A stretch of 64,000 nt of DNA, from positions 39,398 to 103,397 of the forward strand of contig NZ_JASJOM010000013.1 of assembly GCF_030271255.1 (NCBI RefSeq), written 5' to 3'. The translations under genes were made by a program, and so were the position numbers. The stretch is from Peribacillus folii (GTDB taxonomy: Bacteria; Bacillota; Bacilli; Bacillales; DSM-1321). The notes beneath the pieces were generated by a model. That model saw only the letters and a list, made by a program, of their open reading frames with translations. It had not been told where the DNA came from and did not search any database. Positions 1 to 9,622 of the stretch are shown one piece after another (the first letter of the stretch is position 1; the number at the start of each line of letters is the position of its first letter).

Positions 1-375
1 TTCAATGGCGGTTTTGGTCGTTTCGGCTTGGGTGATGATCGATTTATCCCCGCCAGGGAGGTAGCCCAGATTGAAAATGGCCCCGGTGATTTTTCCAGCA
101 TGTTCTGGCTTGATATAGGTACTCAGCAGTTCGTGGCCAGCGTGAATGAGTGTACATTGCTTGATCAGACCTTCGTTCACCAGCTTGGCCCTTGTGTTTT
201 CGAGGGCTTCCTTTTGGATATCGAAGCTATAGACTTGTCCGTTTTCCCCGGTAAGATTGGCAAGGAAGGCTGTATCGAAGCCGTTCCCCATCGTGCCATC
301 AACGGCGATATCTCCGGGGTGCACCGCTTTTTCCAGCAAAAGTCTTGCGAAAGGCAAGATGCGGTCAAGCTTCAT
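1..375 (-). CDS. mnmM: tRNA (mnm5s2U34) methyltransferase MnmM/YtqB, 3' part outside window
   Basis: SAM-dependent class I methyltransferase. In B. subtilis the YtqB family methylates nm5s2U34 of tRNA to mnm5s2U34 (established knowledge). The reverse strand from position 375 reads MKLDRILPFARLLLEKAV, then VDGTMGNGFDT, the glycine-rich SAM-binding motif, and SFDIQ, the acidic end of strand 2. Only about 125 N-terminal residues are present; the gene runs off the left edge. ATG at 375-373 has a strong AAGGGGGA ribosome site and overlaps the ytqA stop as ATGA, so the two are probably translationally coupled. The pairing ytqA-ytqB is conserved in Bacillus. Confidence 0.88.
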   Translation of the reverse strand, partial: MKLDRILPFARLLLEKAVHPGDIAVDGTMGNGFDTAFLANLTGENGQVYSFDIQKEALENTRAKLVNEGLIKQCTLIHAGHELLSTYIKPEHAGKITGAIFNLGYLPGGDKSIITQAETTKTAIE

Positions 376-1334
376 TTGTTCGTCCCCCTTATCAGATGTT
401 TTTTCCCTTGCCAGCTGTCCCGGCGTTTCAATTCGGCATCGATGGCATTGAGGACATCCCATTTATTGACGCTCCACATCGGACCGATCATCAAATCGAT
501 CGGACCGTCACCGGTAATGCGATGAACGATCATTTCTTTCGGGATGACTTCCAGCTGGTCACATACGAGGCTGACATATTCATCACGGTCAAGGAATTCG
601 ACCATGCCTTTTTCATATTGCTTGACCATCGGCGTCCCCTTCAAAAGATGGAGCAAATGGATTTTTATGCCCTGCACATCGAGCTTGGCGACCTCCCGTG
701 CCGTTTCCATCATCATCTCGTAATCCTCTTGAGGAAGGCCGTTGATGATATGGGAGCATACGCGGATGCCATGCTTACGCAGCTTGTCGACACCTTCTTT
801 GTAGCAATCGAAGTCATGGGCGCGGTTGATCATCGCCGCGGTCTTTTCATGAACCGTCTGCAGGCCGAGCTCCACCCATAGGTACGTGCGCTCGTTCAAT
901 TCTGCCAAATACTCGACCACATCATCCGGCAGGCAGTCCGGGCGTGTCGCTATCGAGAGCCCGACCACACCTTCCTGGGTCAATACTTGCTCATATTTTT
1001 CACGAAGGACCCCCACGGGTGCGTGCGTATTCGTGAACGCTTGGAAATAGGCCATATACTTGCCGTCCTTCCATTTATGGTGCATCCGTTCGCTGATTTT
1101 TTTGAATTGGACGTCGAGCGGCTCGACGCGGCTTCCGGCAAAGTCACCCGAGCCTGCAGCACTGCAGAAGGTACAGCCTCCATGTGCGACTGTTCCGTCC
1201 CGGTTCGGGCAATCAAAGCCGCCATCCAGGGCAACCTTGAAAACCTTATGTCCGAAATGGTTCCTCAAGTGGTAATTCCATGTATGATATCGTTTATGAT
1301 CCGTTGCATATATAAACGGGTTTGCTTGATTCAA
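372..1334 (-). CDS. ytqA: Radical SAM protein YtqA (YhcC/TIGR01212-like)
   Basis: Predicted 4Fe-4S radical SAM enzyme of about 320 residues. The cluster ligands are C42, C54 and C57 in the segment DCPNRDGTVAHGGCTFC, the C-x11-C-x2-C spacing of the YhcC family rather than the classical Cx3Cx2C. The protein aligns along its whole length with B. subtilis YtqA as I recall it. Start: TTG at 1334, eight bases after AAGGAGG; an upstream in-frame ATG at 1367 has no ribosome site. Its reaction is uncertain; the coupled mnmM makes a role in tRNA modification plausible, but that is inference from context. Confidence 0.85.
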   Translation of the reverse strand: MNQANPFIYATDHKRYHTWNYHLRNHFGHKVFKVALDGGFDCPNRDGTVAHGGCTFCSAAGSGDFAGSRVEPLDVQFKKISERMHHKWKDGKYMAYFQAFTNTHAPVGVLREKYEQVLTQEGVVGLSIATRPDCLPDDVVEYLAELNERTYLWVELGLQTVHEKTAAMINRAHDFDCYKEGVDKLRKHGIRVCSHIINGLPQEDYEMMMETAREVAKLDVQGIKIHLLHLLKGTPMVKQYEKGMVEFLDRDEYVSLVCDQLEVIPKEMIVHRITGDGPIDLMIGPMWSVNKWDVLNAIDAELKRRDSWQGKKHLIRGTNK

Positions 1335-1504
1335 ATCAGCAACCTCCTTGGTATAAATAAAGCGCACGATATATTATACAACATTCTGGCAGCTAGGTCT
1401 TTTTTTCGAAAATAAGCGTATACTGTATACTTGAGGGCTGAACATATGGCTGCTACTTCCACAATAGCTAGTGAAAGACTATATCCAATCGGGAGCTGAT
1501 GGAC

Positions 1505-2011
1505 ATGACCGGTCAAGTTGAAGAAGCGATCAATCTTATGAAAAAGCGATTAGCCCAAAAGGATCTGTCAATCGAAATGAAGGGAGAAGGGATCATTTAC
1601 CAATCGACCTGTACCTTCAATTCACCTGCTTCAGATGAGGAAATCCAGTCATTTGAAAAGAAAACCGGATTGCATCTGCCCGGGGATTATAAGGAATTTT
1701 TAAAAATAACCAATGGCTGCCGTCTGTTCGAATCACGAAAATCAGGCGGGGAAAATGATTTATATAGCCTTGAGGATATTATTAATTACACATATGAAGT
1801 GCCATATGAAGGATGCTTCAAGGTAGCCTGCATATATCAAGATAATATCGTCATCAATGGGGGCGCCATCGCCATGGGCGATAAGGAGTATATCATGGTC
1901 AAAGGCCATCTCGATGATTTCGAAGAAGGCAGAAAACTGCACATGAGCTTTGCCGAATGGATCGAACGTTTCCTATCCGATCAAGGTGAGAAGTTTTGGG
2001 ATAAGCGCTGA
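1505..2011 (+). CDS. SMI1/KNR4 (SUKH) family protein
   Basis: Cytosolic protein of about 168 residues. The core FEKKTGLHLPGDYKEFLK, followed by NGC and later INGGAIAMGDKEYIM, matches the SMI1/KNR4 fold. In bacteria this family often serves as immunity proteins for contact-dependent toxins, but stand-alone housekeeping copies are common. No toxin gene is adjacent, so an immunity role cannot be supported here. Two ATG starts are possible: 1499, only 3 bases after GGGAG, and 1505, with better spacing; the second is chosen. It is divergent from ytqA. Confidence 0.7.
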   Translation: MTGQVEEAINLMKKRLAQKDLSIEMKGEGIIYQSTCTFNSPASDEEIQSFEKKTGLHLPGDYKEFLKITNGCRLFESRKSGGENDLYSLEDIINYTYEVPYEGCFKVACIYQDNIVINGGAIAMGDKEYIMVKGHLDDFEEGRKLHMSFAEWIERFLSDQGEKFWDKR

Positions 2012-2102
2012 TCAAAAAAAATGATAATCCTCTCGTTATTTGCCCAAACTAATCAAGATGATTAGAAATCATCCAAATGATACGCGAAGGAGAGGGTTTG
2101 AA

Positions 2103-2366
2103 ATGGCAACCAGACAATCCGTCGATCATTTTTTAGAGCAATGTGAAGGGGCTCTCCATTTTGCAGAGTATGAATTTAATGAGGCCTCACGGCAAGAACA
2201 TTATGATGATGAACAATTTCAAAATTCGCAAAGGTATATAGAAGAGGCTTTGACGGATATGGAACGATTGTATGCCAGTTCGAATGACCAGCAACGGGAA
2301 ATGCTTTCGCGGATGAAGCAGCAGATGAACGAATTGAGGAATGAAATGATTCTACTGCGACATTAA
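2103..2366 (+). CDS. ytzC: YtzC-like DUF2524 protein
   Basis: Small acidic, probably helical cytosolic protein of 87 residues. It begins MATRQSVDHFLEQCEGAL and ends MKQQMNELRNEMILLRH, closely resembling B. subtilis YtzC, which also lies near ytqA and leuS. Start ATG 2103 is preceded by GAAGGAGAGG; an in-frame upstream ATG at 2040 lacks a ribosome site. Function is unknown. It forms a single-gene unit ended by the hairpin at 2377-2405. Confidence 0.75.
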   Translation: MATRQSVDHFLEQCEGALHFAEYEFNEASRQEHYDDEQFQNSQRYIEEALTDMERLYASSNDQQREMLSRMKQQMNELRNEMILLRH

Positions 2367-2376
2367 AGGGAAGCAA

Positions 2377-2405
2377 GGGAGCTATGCGAGCATAGCTCTC
2401 TTTTT
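2377..2405 (+). terminator. Intrinsic terminator after ytzC
   Basis: The inverted repeat GAGCTATG / CATAGCTC with a 4-base loop is followed by CTCTTTTT. Confidence 0.85.
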
Positions 2406-2487
2406 GCACGATTTTGCTTTGATTCGCATATATAATGAAAAACCTGGCGATAATGTTTGTGTACGGCTATTGCAATTATCAATGAAA

Positions 2488-2516
2488 TTGACTAGAATTA
2501 AATAAAATCCAATATT
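2488..2516 (+). promoter_or_regulatory. Probable SigA promoter of the leuS T-box transcript
   Basis: TTGACT and AATATT are separated by 17 bases. They lie about 8 bases ahead of the first conserved T-box stem sequences. The -10 match is only 4 of 6. Confidence 0.5.
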
Positions 2517-2522
2517 CTCATA

Positions 2523-2772
2523 AAGACTATGATGAGGAACAGTAGCGATTTTATTCCAGTATAGAGAGTTGACGGGTGGTGCAAGTCAACCTGGGATGTT
2601 CGTGAACTCGCCTTGGAGTTTCAGGTGTGAAGGGTAAAAGTAATGCCTGACGAACGAATCCGCGTTACGGATGATTCAAGCTGGGCGGATTTTAGCTATC
2701 GCCAATGTGGGTGGTACCGCGGGAAGATATACATAATCCTCTCGTCCCTATTTTGGGATGAGGGGTTTTTTA
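2523..2772 (+). ncRNA. T-box riboswitch leader of leuS
   Basis: Binds uncharged tRNA-Leu and prevents termination ahead of leuS (family knowledge). Seen in sequence: the GAGGAACAGTAG segment of stem I, the distal stem GTTGAC/GTCAAC, the invariant T-box sequence AATGTGGGTGGTACCGCG from about 2704, and a terminator made of CCTCTCGTCCC pairing with GGGATGAGGGG followed by TTTTTTA. The T-box can pair with the 5' arm of the terminator to form the antiterminator. The likely specifier codon is CTC (Leu) at 2607-2609 in the sequence GAACTCG. The leuS start lies 35 bases after the terminator. Confidence 0.93.
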
Positions 2773-2806
2773 TTGTTTTTCATACGGAAATTAGGAGGAA
2801 AATCAA

Positions 2807-5221
2807 ATGAGTTTTGACCATAGAAGCATAGAGACGAAATGGCAGCAGTACTGGGAGGGCAACAAGACATTCAAGACGGGTGAAGAAAGCGGCAAGCGCA
2901 AGTTCTACGCACTTGATATGTTCCCATATCCTTCGGGGGCAGGCCTTCATGTAGGACACCCGGAAGGCTACACGGCAAGCGATATTTTGGCCAGGATGAA
3001 GCGCGCTCAAGGGTATAATGTGTTGCATCCGATTGGCTGGGATGCCTTCGGACTTCCGGCAGAGCAATATGCGATCGATACGGGAAATGACCCAGCGGTA
3101 TTCACGGAGCACAACATCAACACGTTCCGCCGCCAAATCAAGGCGCTTGGTTTTTCTTATGACTGGGATCGTGAAATCAATACGACGGATCCGGATTATT
3201 ATAAATGGACGCAATGGATCTTCTTGAAATTATATGAAAAAGGCCTCGCTTATATTGACGAAGTGGCGGTTAACTGGTGTCCTGCACTTGGAACGGTCTT
3301 GGCGAACGAAGAAGTCATCGATGGAAAAAGTGAGCGGGGCGGCCATCCGGTCGAGCGCCGTCCGATGAAGCAATGGATGCTTCGCATCACAGCCTATGCA
3401 GACCGTTTAATCGATGACTTGAATGATGTGGATTGGCCGGAAAACATCAAGGATATGCAGCGTAACTGGATTGGCCGTTCCGAGGGTGCGGAGGTTACCT
3501 TCCATATCGATGGTCACCAAGATACGTTCACGGTGTTCACGACCCGTCCGGATACATTATTCGGGGCAACATATGCCGTATTGGCTCCTGAACATCCCTT
3601 TGTCGGGAAAATTACGACGGCTGAGCAAAAAGGTGCAGTGGAAGCTTATTTGGATGAAGTCAAGCATAAAAGCGATTTGGAACGTACGGACTTGGCTAAA
3701 GATAAAACAGGCGTTTTCACGGGTGCTTATGCGATTAATCCGGTAAACGGCGAAAAAATGCCGATCTGGATTGCCGACTACGTGCTGATCAGCTACGGAA
3801 CCGGAGCGATCATGGCGGTTCCTGCCCATGATGAACGTGATTATGAGTTTGCTGTCAAGTTTGATTTACCGATCAAGGAAGTCGTCGCTGGCGGGGATGT
3901 CACGAGTGAAGCCTATACAGGCGATGGCCTTCATGTCAATTCGGATTTCCTTGATGGAATGAATAAAGAAGAGGGCATTTCAGCCATGATCAAATGGCTG
4001 GAAGAAAAAGAAATCGGTACGAAGAAAATAACCTACCGCCTTCGCGATTGGTTATTCAGCCGTCAGCGTTACTGGGGTGAACCGATTCCGATCATCCATT
4101 GGGAAGATGGGACGATGTCTGCATTGAAGGAAGAGGAACTTCCGTTGATCTTACCGAAAACGACAGACATCAAGCCTTCGGGCACTGGCGAATCTCCACT
4201 TGCGAACATTGCGGAATGGGTGAACGTAACGGATGGAAACGGACGGAAAGGCCGCCGCGAGACAAACACGATGCCGCAATGGGCAGGCAGCAGCTGGTAC
4301 TTCCTTCGCTATATCGACCCGGACAACAAGGAAGCTTTGGCAGATCCTGAAAAATTGAAAGAATGGATGCCGGTCGACATTTATATTGGCGGTGCCGAGC
4401 ATGCGGTGCTTCACTTGCTCTACGCGCGCTTCTGGCATAAATTCTTGTACGATATCGGCGTCGTGCCAACGAAGGAGCCGTTCCAAAACCTATTCAACCA
4501 AGGAATGATTCTTGGCGAGAATAATGAAAAAATGAGTAAATCAAAAGGAAACGTCGTGAATCCTGATGATATCGTGGAAAGCCATGGTGCCGACACACTT
4601 CGCATGTACGAAATGTTCATGGGTCCATTGGATGCCTCGATTGCCTGGTCGACAAACGGACTGGATGGTTCGCGCAGGTTCCTCGACCGTATCTGGCGTT
4701 TATTGGTCAACGAGGACGGAACGTTAACGGATAAGCTGACCGAGACGGATGACACGGGCAAGCTTGAGAAGGTCTATCATCAAACGGCTAAAAAAGTGAC
4801 TGAGAACTACGAGGAATTGAAATTCAATACGGCGATTTCACAATTGATGGTATTCATCAATGACGCGTATAAAGCGGATTCGCTTCCTAACGTATATGTT
4901 GAGGGCTTCGTCAAACTGCTTGCACCGGTTGCACCGCATATTGCCGAAGAGCTTTGGTCCAAACTAGGGCACACCGAGAGCATCACATACGGAACATGGC
5001 CGGCCTTCGATGAAGCGAAGCTAGTGGATAACGAAGTCGAAATCGTCATCCAAATCAACGGAAAAGTCAAAACGAAATTAATGGTGCCAACTGACACCAC
5101 GAAAGAAAAACTGGAAGAAATCGCGATGGGCGATGACTCCATCAAGGAACAAATCGATGGGAAAACGATTCGCAAAGTCATTGCCGTACCTGGCAAATTG
5201 GTTAATATCGTCGCAAATTAA
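2807..5221 (+). CDS. leuS: Leucyl-tRNA synthetase
   Basis: Class I aminoacyl-tRNA synthetase charging tRNA-Leu, 804 residues, the usual bacterial length. The HIGH motif is HVGH (48-51) in [16 protein letters not shown] and the KMSKS loop is at 575-579. Between them lies the CP1 editing domain with a [12 protein letters not shown] threonine-rich segment. The C-terminal part contains the anticodon-binding helical bundle. Start ATG has AGGAGG 9 bases upstream. Expression is controlled by the T-box at 2523-2772, and the gene is followed by its own terminator, so it is monocistronic. Confidence 0.98.
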   Translation: MSFDHRSIETKWQQYWEGNKTFKTGEESGKRKFYALDMFPYPSGAGLHVGHPEGYTASDILARMKRAQGYNVLHPIGWDAFGLPAEQYAIDTGNDPAVFTEHNINTFRRQIKALGFSYDWDREINTTDPDYYKWTQWIFLKLYEKGLAYIDEVAVNWCPALGTVLANEEVIDGKSERGGHPVERRPMKQWMLRITAYADRLIDDLNDVDWPENIKDMQRNWIGRSEGAEVTFHIDGHQDTFTVFTTRPDTLFGATYAVLAPEHPFVGKITTAEQKGAVEAYLDEVKHKSDLERTDLAKDKTGVFTGAYAINPVNGEKMPIWIADYVLISYGTGAIMAVPAHDERDYEFAVKFDLPIKEVVAGGDVTSEAYTGDGLHVNSDFLDGMNKEEGISAMIKWLEEKEIGTKKITYRLRDWLFSRQRYWGEPIPIIHWEDGTMSALKEEELPLILPKTTDIKPSGTGESPLANIAEWVNVTDGNGRKGRRETNTMPQWAGSSWYFLRYIDPDNKEALADPEKLKEWMPVDIYIGGAEHAVLHLLYARFWHKFLYDIGVVPTKEPFQNLFNQGMILGENNEKMSKSKGNVVNPDDIVESHGADTLRMYEMFMGPLDASIAWSTNGLDGSRRFLDRIWRLLVNEDGTLTDKLTETDDTGKLEKVYHQTAKKVTENYEELKFNTAISQLMVFINDAYKADSLPNVYVEGFVKLLAPVAPHIAEELWSKLGHTESITYGTWPAFDEAKLVDNEVEIVIQINGKVKTKLMVPTDTTKEKLEEIAMGDDSIKEQIDGKTIRKVIAVPGKLVNIVAN

Positions 5222-5232
5222 AGGGATCGAAG

Positions 5233-5274
5233 GAAAGCTGCTCCGCATGAGTTCATGCTGGGGCAGCTTTTTTT
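5233..5274 (+). terminator. Intrinsic terminator after leuS
   Basis: AAAGCTGC and GCAGCTTT arms with an inner GCATG/CATGC stem, followed by a run of T. Confidence 0.85.
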
Positions 5275-5441
5275 GAGTGGACGAAGCAGGACTTAAGTCT
5301 TATTTGATGGCGCCTGTTTTCATATAAAATCATCAGAAGTTCTCCAATGGTTTCCAATTATCTCGCTTGCTTGGTACATGGGAATCATTTTTCGGTCTGA
5401 TGCTCACTTATATCAACATTTTCCAAAGAAAAGGGAAAAAA

Positions 5442-5471
5442 TTGGTTGATTAAATCTGTTAGTGTGATAAT
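5442..5471 (+). promoter_or_regulatory. Candidate promoter of the subtilase gene
   Basis: TTGGTT and GATAAT are separated by 18 bases, about 45 bases before the GTG start. Apart from this, 5275-5517 shows nothing recognisable. Confidence 0.4.
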
Positions 5472-5517
5472 TTGGTATAGTACTATATTTTTTTAACCAG
5501 ATATTGGAGGTAAAAGC

Positions 5518-8500
5518 GTGAAACTTAGCCATGTTAGTAGATTGACAGCGTTTGTACTTATTTTTGCCTTGATTTTCAGTTTGATGGTTCCGCAAAATTC
5601 ACATGCTGCAACTGCATCCATTGAAAATGTCAAAACGATTAAAAATGGAGATACATTGGACGGGAAGTTCGATAAACCTGATGTTCAATGGTATCAAATC
5701 AACCCGACAGCAGAAGAAATTCAAAAGTTTTCCCATGTTGAGTTCGAGGTCAGCTCGGATAAAATCCTGAATATTTCCGTCTATCAAAATAAGGAAAAAG
5801 CAGAAAAGGATGAGAGCGATTATTGGTATTCTTCTTATCCCGATGAAAAGGCCGTCATTGATTTCCCCTATGCTTGGGAAGGAACGTATTATGTGAAAGT
5901 TGAATACTTCGGCGAAACGGATGATGAAGGAAAGCCCATCCCCGATGCCAAAAACGAAGCTGAATACTCCATCAATGCCCATTCGGTGACATTGCCGCCA
6001 TCCGCTGGCGATGAAGGGATGGGACTTGAAGAATGTCCGGTCGAAGTGAGTGCGAACGACAAGAAAACGGGCGAAGCCTTGTTGAAAACGCTCCGCGTAT
6101 TCAGGGATGAGGTTCTCACGAAATCGTCTGAAGGACGCAGCCTTTCTTCTTTATACTATAAGGCATCACCTTTCCTTGCTTACCATCTGGCCAGCAATAA
6201 AAAAGCCAGGGAAGCCGTTTATGATCATTTAGTGGAAATCAAGCCGCTAATCGAAGATCTGAATGAAAACGGAGCAAGCAGCACCGCAGTCATCAGTAAC
6301 AAACAGCAAGATGCAATCAAAGCATTATTCACCAAATCGGAAGACGTCGCCCCAGCTTTATTGAAGAAAGATATGAATGGCTTTGCAAGCAAGGTCAATC
6401 TGGATAAGCTTGCAGGTGAGAAGGTCGTCGATATCGCAAGCAAAGCGGGAATCGAGCTTCCTGCTTCAAAAAATACAAAAAACAAATACATCGTCAAACT
6501 TAAACCTGGGAAGTCATTAAGCTCCTTCCAATCCAAGGTTAGCGGAAATGGATATGGAAAATTGTCGACACCCGAGAAGCAAGAGCCGATGTTTGATGAT
6601 ATGTATGTTGTCGAATTAACGAACCAAGCTAAAATGAGCGCGTCAGCTCTATCAACCATCGGTAAATATTCAGAAGTGGAATTTATCGAACCAGTCAAAA
6701 CGTATAAAGCCCTATCAGCCGACATCCAGTCACCGTATCAATGGTCGTTGAATAATGCCGGTGGAGATGAAGGGGTCAAGGGCGCAGATATCGATAATGA
6801 AAAACTGCAAGCCTTGATTAAAAAACGTAATTTAAAGGAAACATTAGTGGCGGTCGTCGACACGGGTGTCGATGATTCACTGGCCGATTTGCAAGATCGT
6901 GTCCGCATGGACTTAGGCAAGAATTTCATCGATAAAAAAGGCAATGCCATCGATGACAATGGCCATGGAACACATGTATCCGGCATCATCGCTGCCAAAG
7001 CGGATAACGGATATTCGATGCAAGGAATCAATCCATTAGCAAAAATCCTGCCTGTTAAGGTCCTTGATTCTTCAGGCTATGGAGATAACGAGAAAATTGC
7101 ACTGGGCATCAAATATGCCGTCGATAAGGGTGCCAAGGTAATAAATCTTAGCTTGGGCGGAGAATACAGCAGGACGATCGAATATGCCTTGAAGGATGCG
7201 GCCGCAAAAAATGTAATGGTTATCGTGGCGAGCGGTAACGATGGGATGGAAGCTCTATCTTATCCGGCATCATCCAAATATGCGATTTCCGTCGGTGCAA
7301 CCAATGCCCTGGATTTAGTATCCGATTATTCCAATTATGGATTCCAATTGGACATGGTCGCTCCTGGGACAGCCATTCCGAGCCTTGTCCCTAATGGAAA
7401 CGTTACGTATATGGATGGTACGTCGATGGCAGCTCCGCATGTTGCGGCAGCTACAGCGCTGTTATTATCCGCAAACCCTGGATTGAAGGTGAATGAAGTA
7501 AGGCAAATCCTTCATGATACCTCCGAATATGTGAAATTCGAAGAAGAAGATAATGTAGATCCTTATGAGGACTATGAACCGGAGGATGGAGAAATCATCC
7601 TTCCTCAAGAGGAGCTGCCTGTCGGTAAAGATTTAGTATCAGGATACGGAAGATTGAATGCGTACAGTGCACTAAGTGCTGTGGATTTACAAGCAAAGGT
7701 CAACCCTGTATTCGATAATAAATCAACCCTGACTGGAACGGCTAAAAAAGGTTCGGCAATTGAAGTGAAGAACGGAAGTAAATCGCTAGGTAAAGCAACG
7801 GCGGCAGCTAACGGAACGTACGCAATCAAGATTCCGGCTCAAAAAGCGGAGCAGATGCTGACTGTGAATATCTCTGATTCTGCCAAACTGGCAACTTCTT
7901 CAATCAAAGTATTCGTGAACAAGGGTACAGCCCCTGCTAAGCCAACTGTTAAACCTGTCAGCGACAAAGATGTGTATGTTACGGGACAATCGCAAGCCGA
8001 GGTGAAAATCACGGTCAAAAACAGTGCCAAAAAAGTGATTGGCTCAGCAAACACGGACAGCAAAGGGAATTTCAGCGTGAAAATCAGCAAACAAAAGGCT
8101 GGCTCCAAGCTTTCCGTCACGGCAACGGATTTGGCAAAACGGGAAAGCAAGGCAGCAACGGTGACGGTTCTCGATAAAACCGCCCCGGATGCACCGAAAG
8201 TGAATGAAGTAAGCGACATCACCACCAAAGTAACCGGTAAAGCGGAAGCGGGTTCAACAATTATCGTGAAACATAGCAATAAAAACATCGGCACGGCAAC
8301 CGCTGATAAAAAGGGCAACTACTCCGCCAAAATCAGCAAGCAAAAAGCAGGATCCGTGCTATATGTCTCAGCAAAAGACAAAGCGGGCAATACTGGAAAA
8401 GCAACAAAAGCAACCGTGAAAGATAAAACCGCACCATCCGCCCCGAAAGTGAATGAAGTGAACGACAAAGCAACAAAAGTAACGGGTAAAGCGGAAGCGG

Positions 8501-8682
8501 GTTCAACAATTACCGTGAAACACAGCAATAAAAACATCGGCACGGCAACCGCTGATAAAAAGGGCAACTACTCCGCCAAAATCAGCAAGCAAAAAGCAGG
8601 ATCCGTGTTATATGTCTCAGCAAAAGACAAAGCGGGCAATACGGGAAAAGCAACAAAAGCAACCGTGAAAAAATCCAAATAG
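5518..8682 (+). CDS. Secreted subtilisin-like (S8) serine protease with C-terminal Ig-like repeats
   Basis: Exported protease of 1054 residues. Signal peptide about 1-30, ending NSHAA. Residues 35-160 resemble a pre-peptidase beta domain. Residues 322-395 look like an inhibitor-type propeptide (NKYIVKLKPG). The catalytic domain is about 405-720: D448 in VVDTGVDD, H483 in NGHGTHVSG, oxyanion N574 in ASGND, S636 in DGTSMAAPHVA. A very acidic linker follows at 674-695. Residues 720-1054 hold four lysine-rich Ig-like (Big) units; the last two are near-identical 83-residue copies. There is no LPXTG or S-layer motif, so cell-wall binding could rest on the basic repeats (inference). Start is GTG after TTGGAGG. 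Confidence 0.93.
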   Translation: MKLSHVSRLTAFVLIFALIFSLMVPQNSHAATASIENVKTIKNGDTLDGKFDKPDVQWYQINPTAEEIQKFSHVEFEVSSDKILNISVYQNKEKAEKDESDYWYSSYPDEKAVIDFPYAWEGTYYVKVEYFGETDDEGKPIPDAKNEAEYSINAHSVTLPPSAGDEGMGLEECPVEVSANDKKTGEALLKTLRVFRDEVLTKSSEGRSLSSLYYKASPFLAYHLASNKKAREAVYDHLVEIKPLIEDLNENGASSTAVISNKQQDAIKALFTKSEDVAPALLKKDMNGFASKVNLDKLAGEKVVDIASKAGIELPASKNTKNKYIVKLKPGKSLSSFQSKVSGNGYGKLSTPEKQEPMFDDMYVVELTNQAKMSASALSTIGKYSEVEFIEPVKTYKALSADIQSPYQWSLNNAGGDEGVKGADIDNEKLQALIKKRNLKETLVAVVDTGVDDSLADLQDRVRMDLGKNFIDKKGNAIDDNGHGTHVSGIIAAKADNGYSMQGINPLAKILPVKVLDSSGYGDNEKIALGIKYAVDKGAKVINLSLGGEYSRTIEYALKDAAAKNVMVIVASGNDGMEALSYPASSKYAISVGATNALDLVSDYSNYGFQLDMVAPGTAIPSLVPNGNVTYMDGTSMAAPHVAAATALLLSANPGLKVNEVRQILHDTSEYVKFEEEDNVDPYEDYEPEDGEIILPQEELPVGKDLVSGYGRLNAYSALSAVDLQAKVNPVFDNKSTLTGTAKKGSAIEVKNGSKSLGKATAAANGTYAIKIPAQKAEQMLTVNISDSAKLATSSIKVFVNKGTAPAKPTVKPVSDKDVYVTGQSQAEVKITVKNSAKKVIGSANTDSKGNFSVKISKQKAGSKLSVTATDLAKRESKAATVTVLDKTAPDAPKVNEVSDITTKVTGKAEAGSTIIVKHSNKNIGTATADKKGNYSAKISKQKAGSVLYVSAKDKAGNTGKATKATVKDKTAPSAPKVNEVNDKATKVTGKAEAGSTITVKHSNKNIGTATADKKGNYSAKISKQKAGSVLYVSAKDKAGNTGKATKATVKKSK
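8173..8670 (+). repeat. Tandem 249-bp duplication inside the protease gene
   Basis: Two direct copies of exactly 249 bp (83 codons) start at 8173 and 8422. They are almost identical in DNA, including synonymous positions over the segment from 8242/8491 onward. This points to a recent in-frame duplication of one Ig-like domain. Two earlier units (about 7680-8170) are clearly diverged. Confidence 0.9.
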
Positions 8683-8691
8683 TAATAACCG

Positions 8692-8731
8692 AAGGCCGTT
8701 TAACGTATATGTTAAACGGCCTTTTTTTGTT
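8692..8731 (+). terminator. Intrinsic terminator after the protease
   Basis: AGGCCGTTTAAC pairs with GTTAAACGGCCT, followed by T7. Confidence 0.9.
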
Positions 8732-8797
8732 ATGGAAAAAAAGTGTGCTATGAGAATGGATTGGAAGAAGCGTAATCAAGCATGATTCCATGAAGCA

Positions 8798-8900
8798 TTT
8801 CAAATATGGTATTTCCCATTTTATTATTGGAACTTCACCTCCTCCTTTTATCCAGTATGATGAATCTTTACCGGAAAAAGGAGATAAGCGAAAGAACATG
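8798..8900 (+). repeat. Upstream element, copy 1, before the first secreted-protein gene
   Basis: Similar to 9810-9910. Shared words include TTGGAACTTCA, CCAGTATGATGAATCT and GCGAAAGAACAT. It contains a pyrimidine tract, CACCTCCTCCTTTTA (8836-8850), that resembles the 3' end of 16S rRNA and is complementary to the downstream ribosome site. It probably belongs to the duplicated cassette; its role is unknown. Confidence 0.6.
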
Positions 8901-8987
8901 TATGGAAAAACCATCAAAAAATTGTTGCAGTGACTACAATGGCAGGCGCCAAGAAAATGCACTTATTTCATACCAGGAGGAAAAAAC

Positions 8988-9473
8988 ATGAAAAAAGGAA
9001 GAGTAATAGCAGTAGGGACCATTTTAGCTTGCTCGATTGGGTTAGGAACACTATCAGTTGAGGCTGGCAATGAAAATTCTGGATATACCTTTAAGATAAA
9101 AAAAAATCAAGGCAACGAATCTAGAAGTACAAAGTATCGTCAAACGACTAATGAACGGAATACATGGAAGGTGAGAATGTATAAATCAGGTGAAGGGACG
9201 AATACGTATACGACGTATTGGCTCGAGAAAAGCGATGGCACGAACGTATCTCCTGCAGTGGATGTGAAGGCTGGCAATAAAGATTCAAAAAGTGGGCGGA
9301 ATTACTATATTAAAGGAAACTGGGGTGCGAATGCCGCTAATGTAAGGTTAACGGCAGAAAATAATAATGTAAGTTCGAGCACCTTTTCCGTATCTGGATA
9401 CTGGGATGAGGAAACAGGGAGAATGTTACCTGGACAGTATAAAACATATTACACCACGGAATACAATAAATAA
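8988..9473 (+). CDS. Small secreted protein, DUF2712-like, paralogue 1
   Basis: 161 residues with a clear signal peptide (MKKGRVIAVGTILACSIGL to about VEAG). The mature protein, about 134 residues, is rich in Asn, Thr and Tyr and ends GYWDEETGRMLPGQYKTYY. From memory it resembles DUF2712 proteins of Bacillus; I cannot verify this, and no function is known to me. It is nearly identical to the product of 9984-10469 except in the mature N-terminus (about residues 31-48). AGGAGG lies 8 bases before ATG. Location next to an ABC export-type locus suggests a secreted peptide or bacteriocin-like product, as inference. Confidence 0.8.
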   Translation: MKKGRVIAVGTILACSIGLGTLSVEAGNENSGYTFKIKKNQGNESRSTKYRQTTNERNTWKVRMYKSGEGTNTYTTYWLEKSDGTNVSPAVDVKAGNKDSKSGRNYYIKGNWGANAANVRLTAENNNVSSSTFSVSGYWDEETGRMLPGQYKTYYTTEYNK

Positions 9474-9483
9474 TCAGGTGAAT

Positions 9484-9513
9484 CCACCTTGGATGACCGT
9501 TATTTCAAGGTGG
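9484..9513 (+). terminator. Hairpin after paralogue 1 (attenuator-like)
   Basis: CCACCTTG and CAAGGTGG arms separated by 14 bases, with no T run. An identical arrangement follows paralogue 2 at 10480-10509. It may stabilise the upstream mRNA or reduce read-through into the permease genes. Confidence 0.55.
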
Positions 9514-9532
9514 CTTTATAAAGGGAGACAAA

Positions 9533-9622
9533 ATGAATAGTAATCTGGTTTTTTGCCGATTTTTCTATTGATTCTGTTCGCCGACGGCTATATTCAAGAC
9601 TATAAAACAGGCTACTAAAATG
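9533..9622 (+). pseudogene. Remnant of the ABC permease gene (copy of 10529 gene)
   Basis: After a ribosome site identical to that at 10529, the first 9 bases (ATGAATAGT) are joined directly to sequence matching 10714-10782, so about 176 bp are deleted. There is an extra T in a T run and the frame stops early. Homology ends at AAAACAGGCTAC followed by TAA. The rest of 9623-9809 shows nothing recognisable. This shows that the secreted-protein plus permease cassette was duplicated and one permease copy decayed. Confidence 0.85.

Noticed and set aside
7839..8567. Long minus-strand frames behind the protease repeats
   Set aside because: Shadow of the biased Lys/Ala/Thr codons in the Ig-like repeats; duplicated along with them and without ribosome sites.
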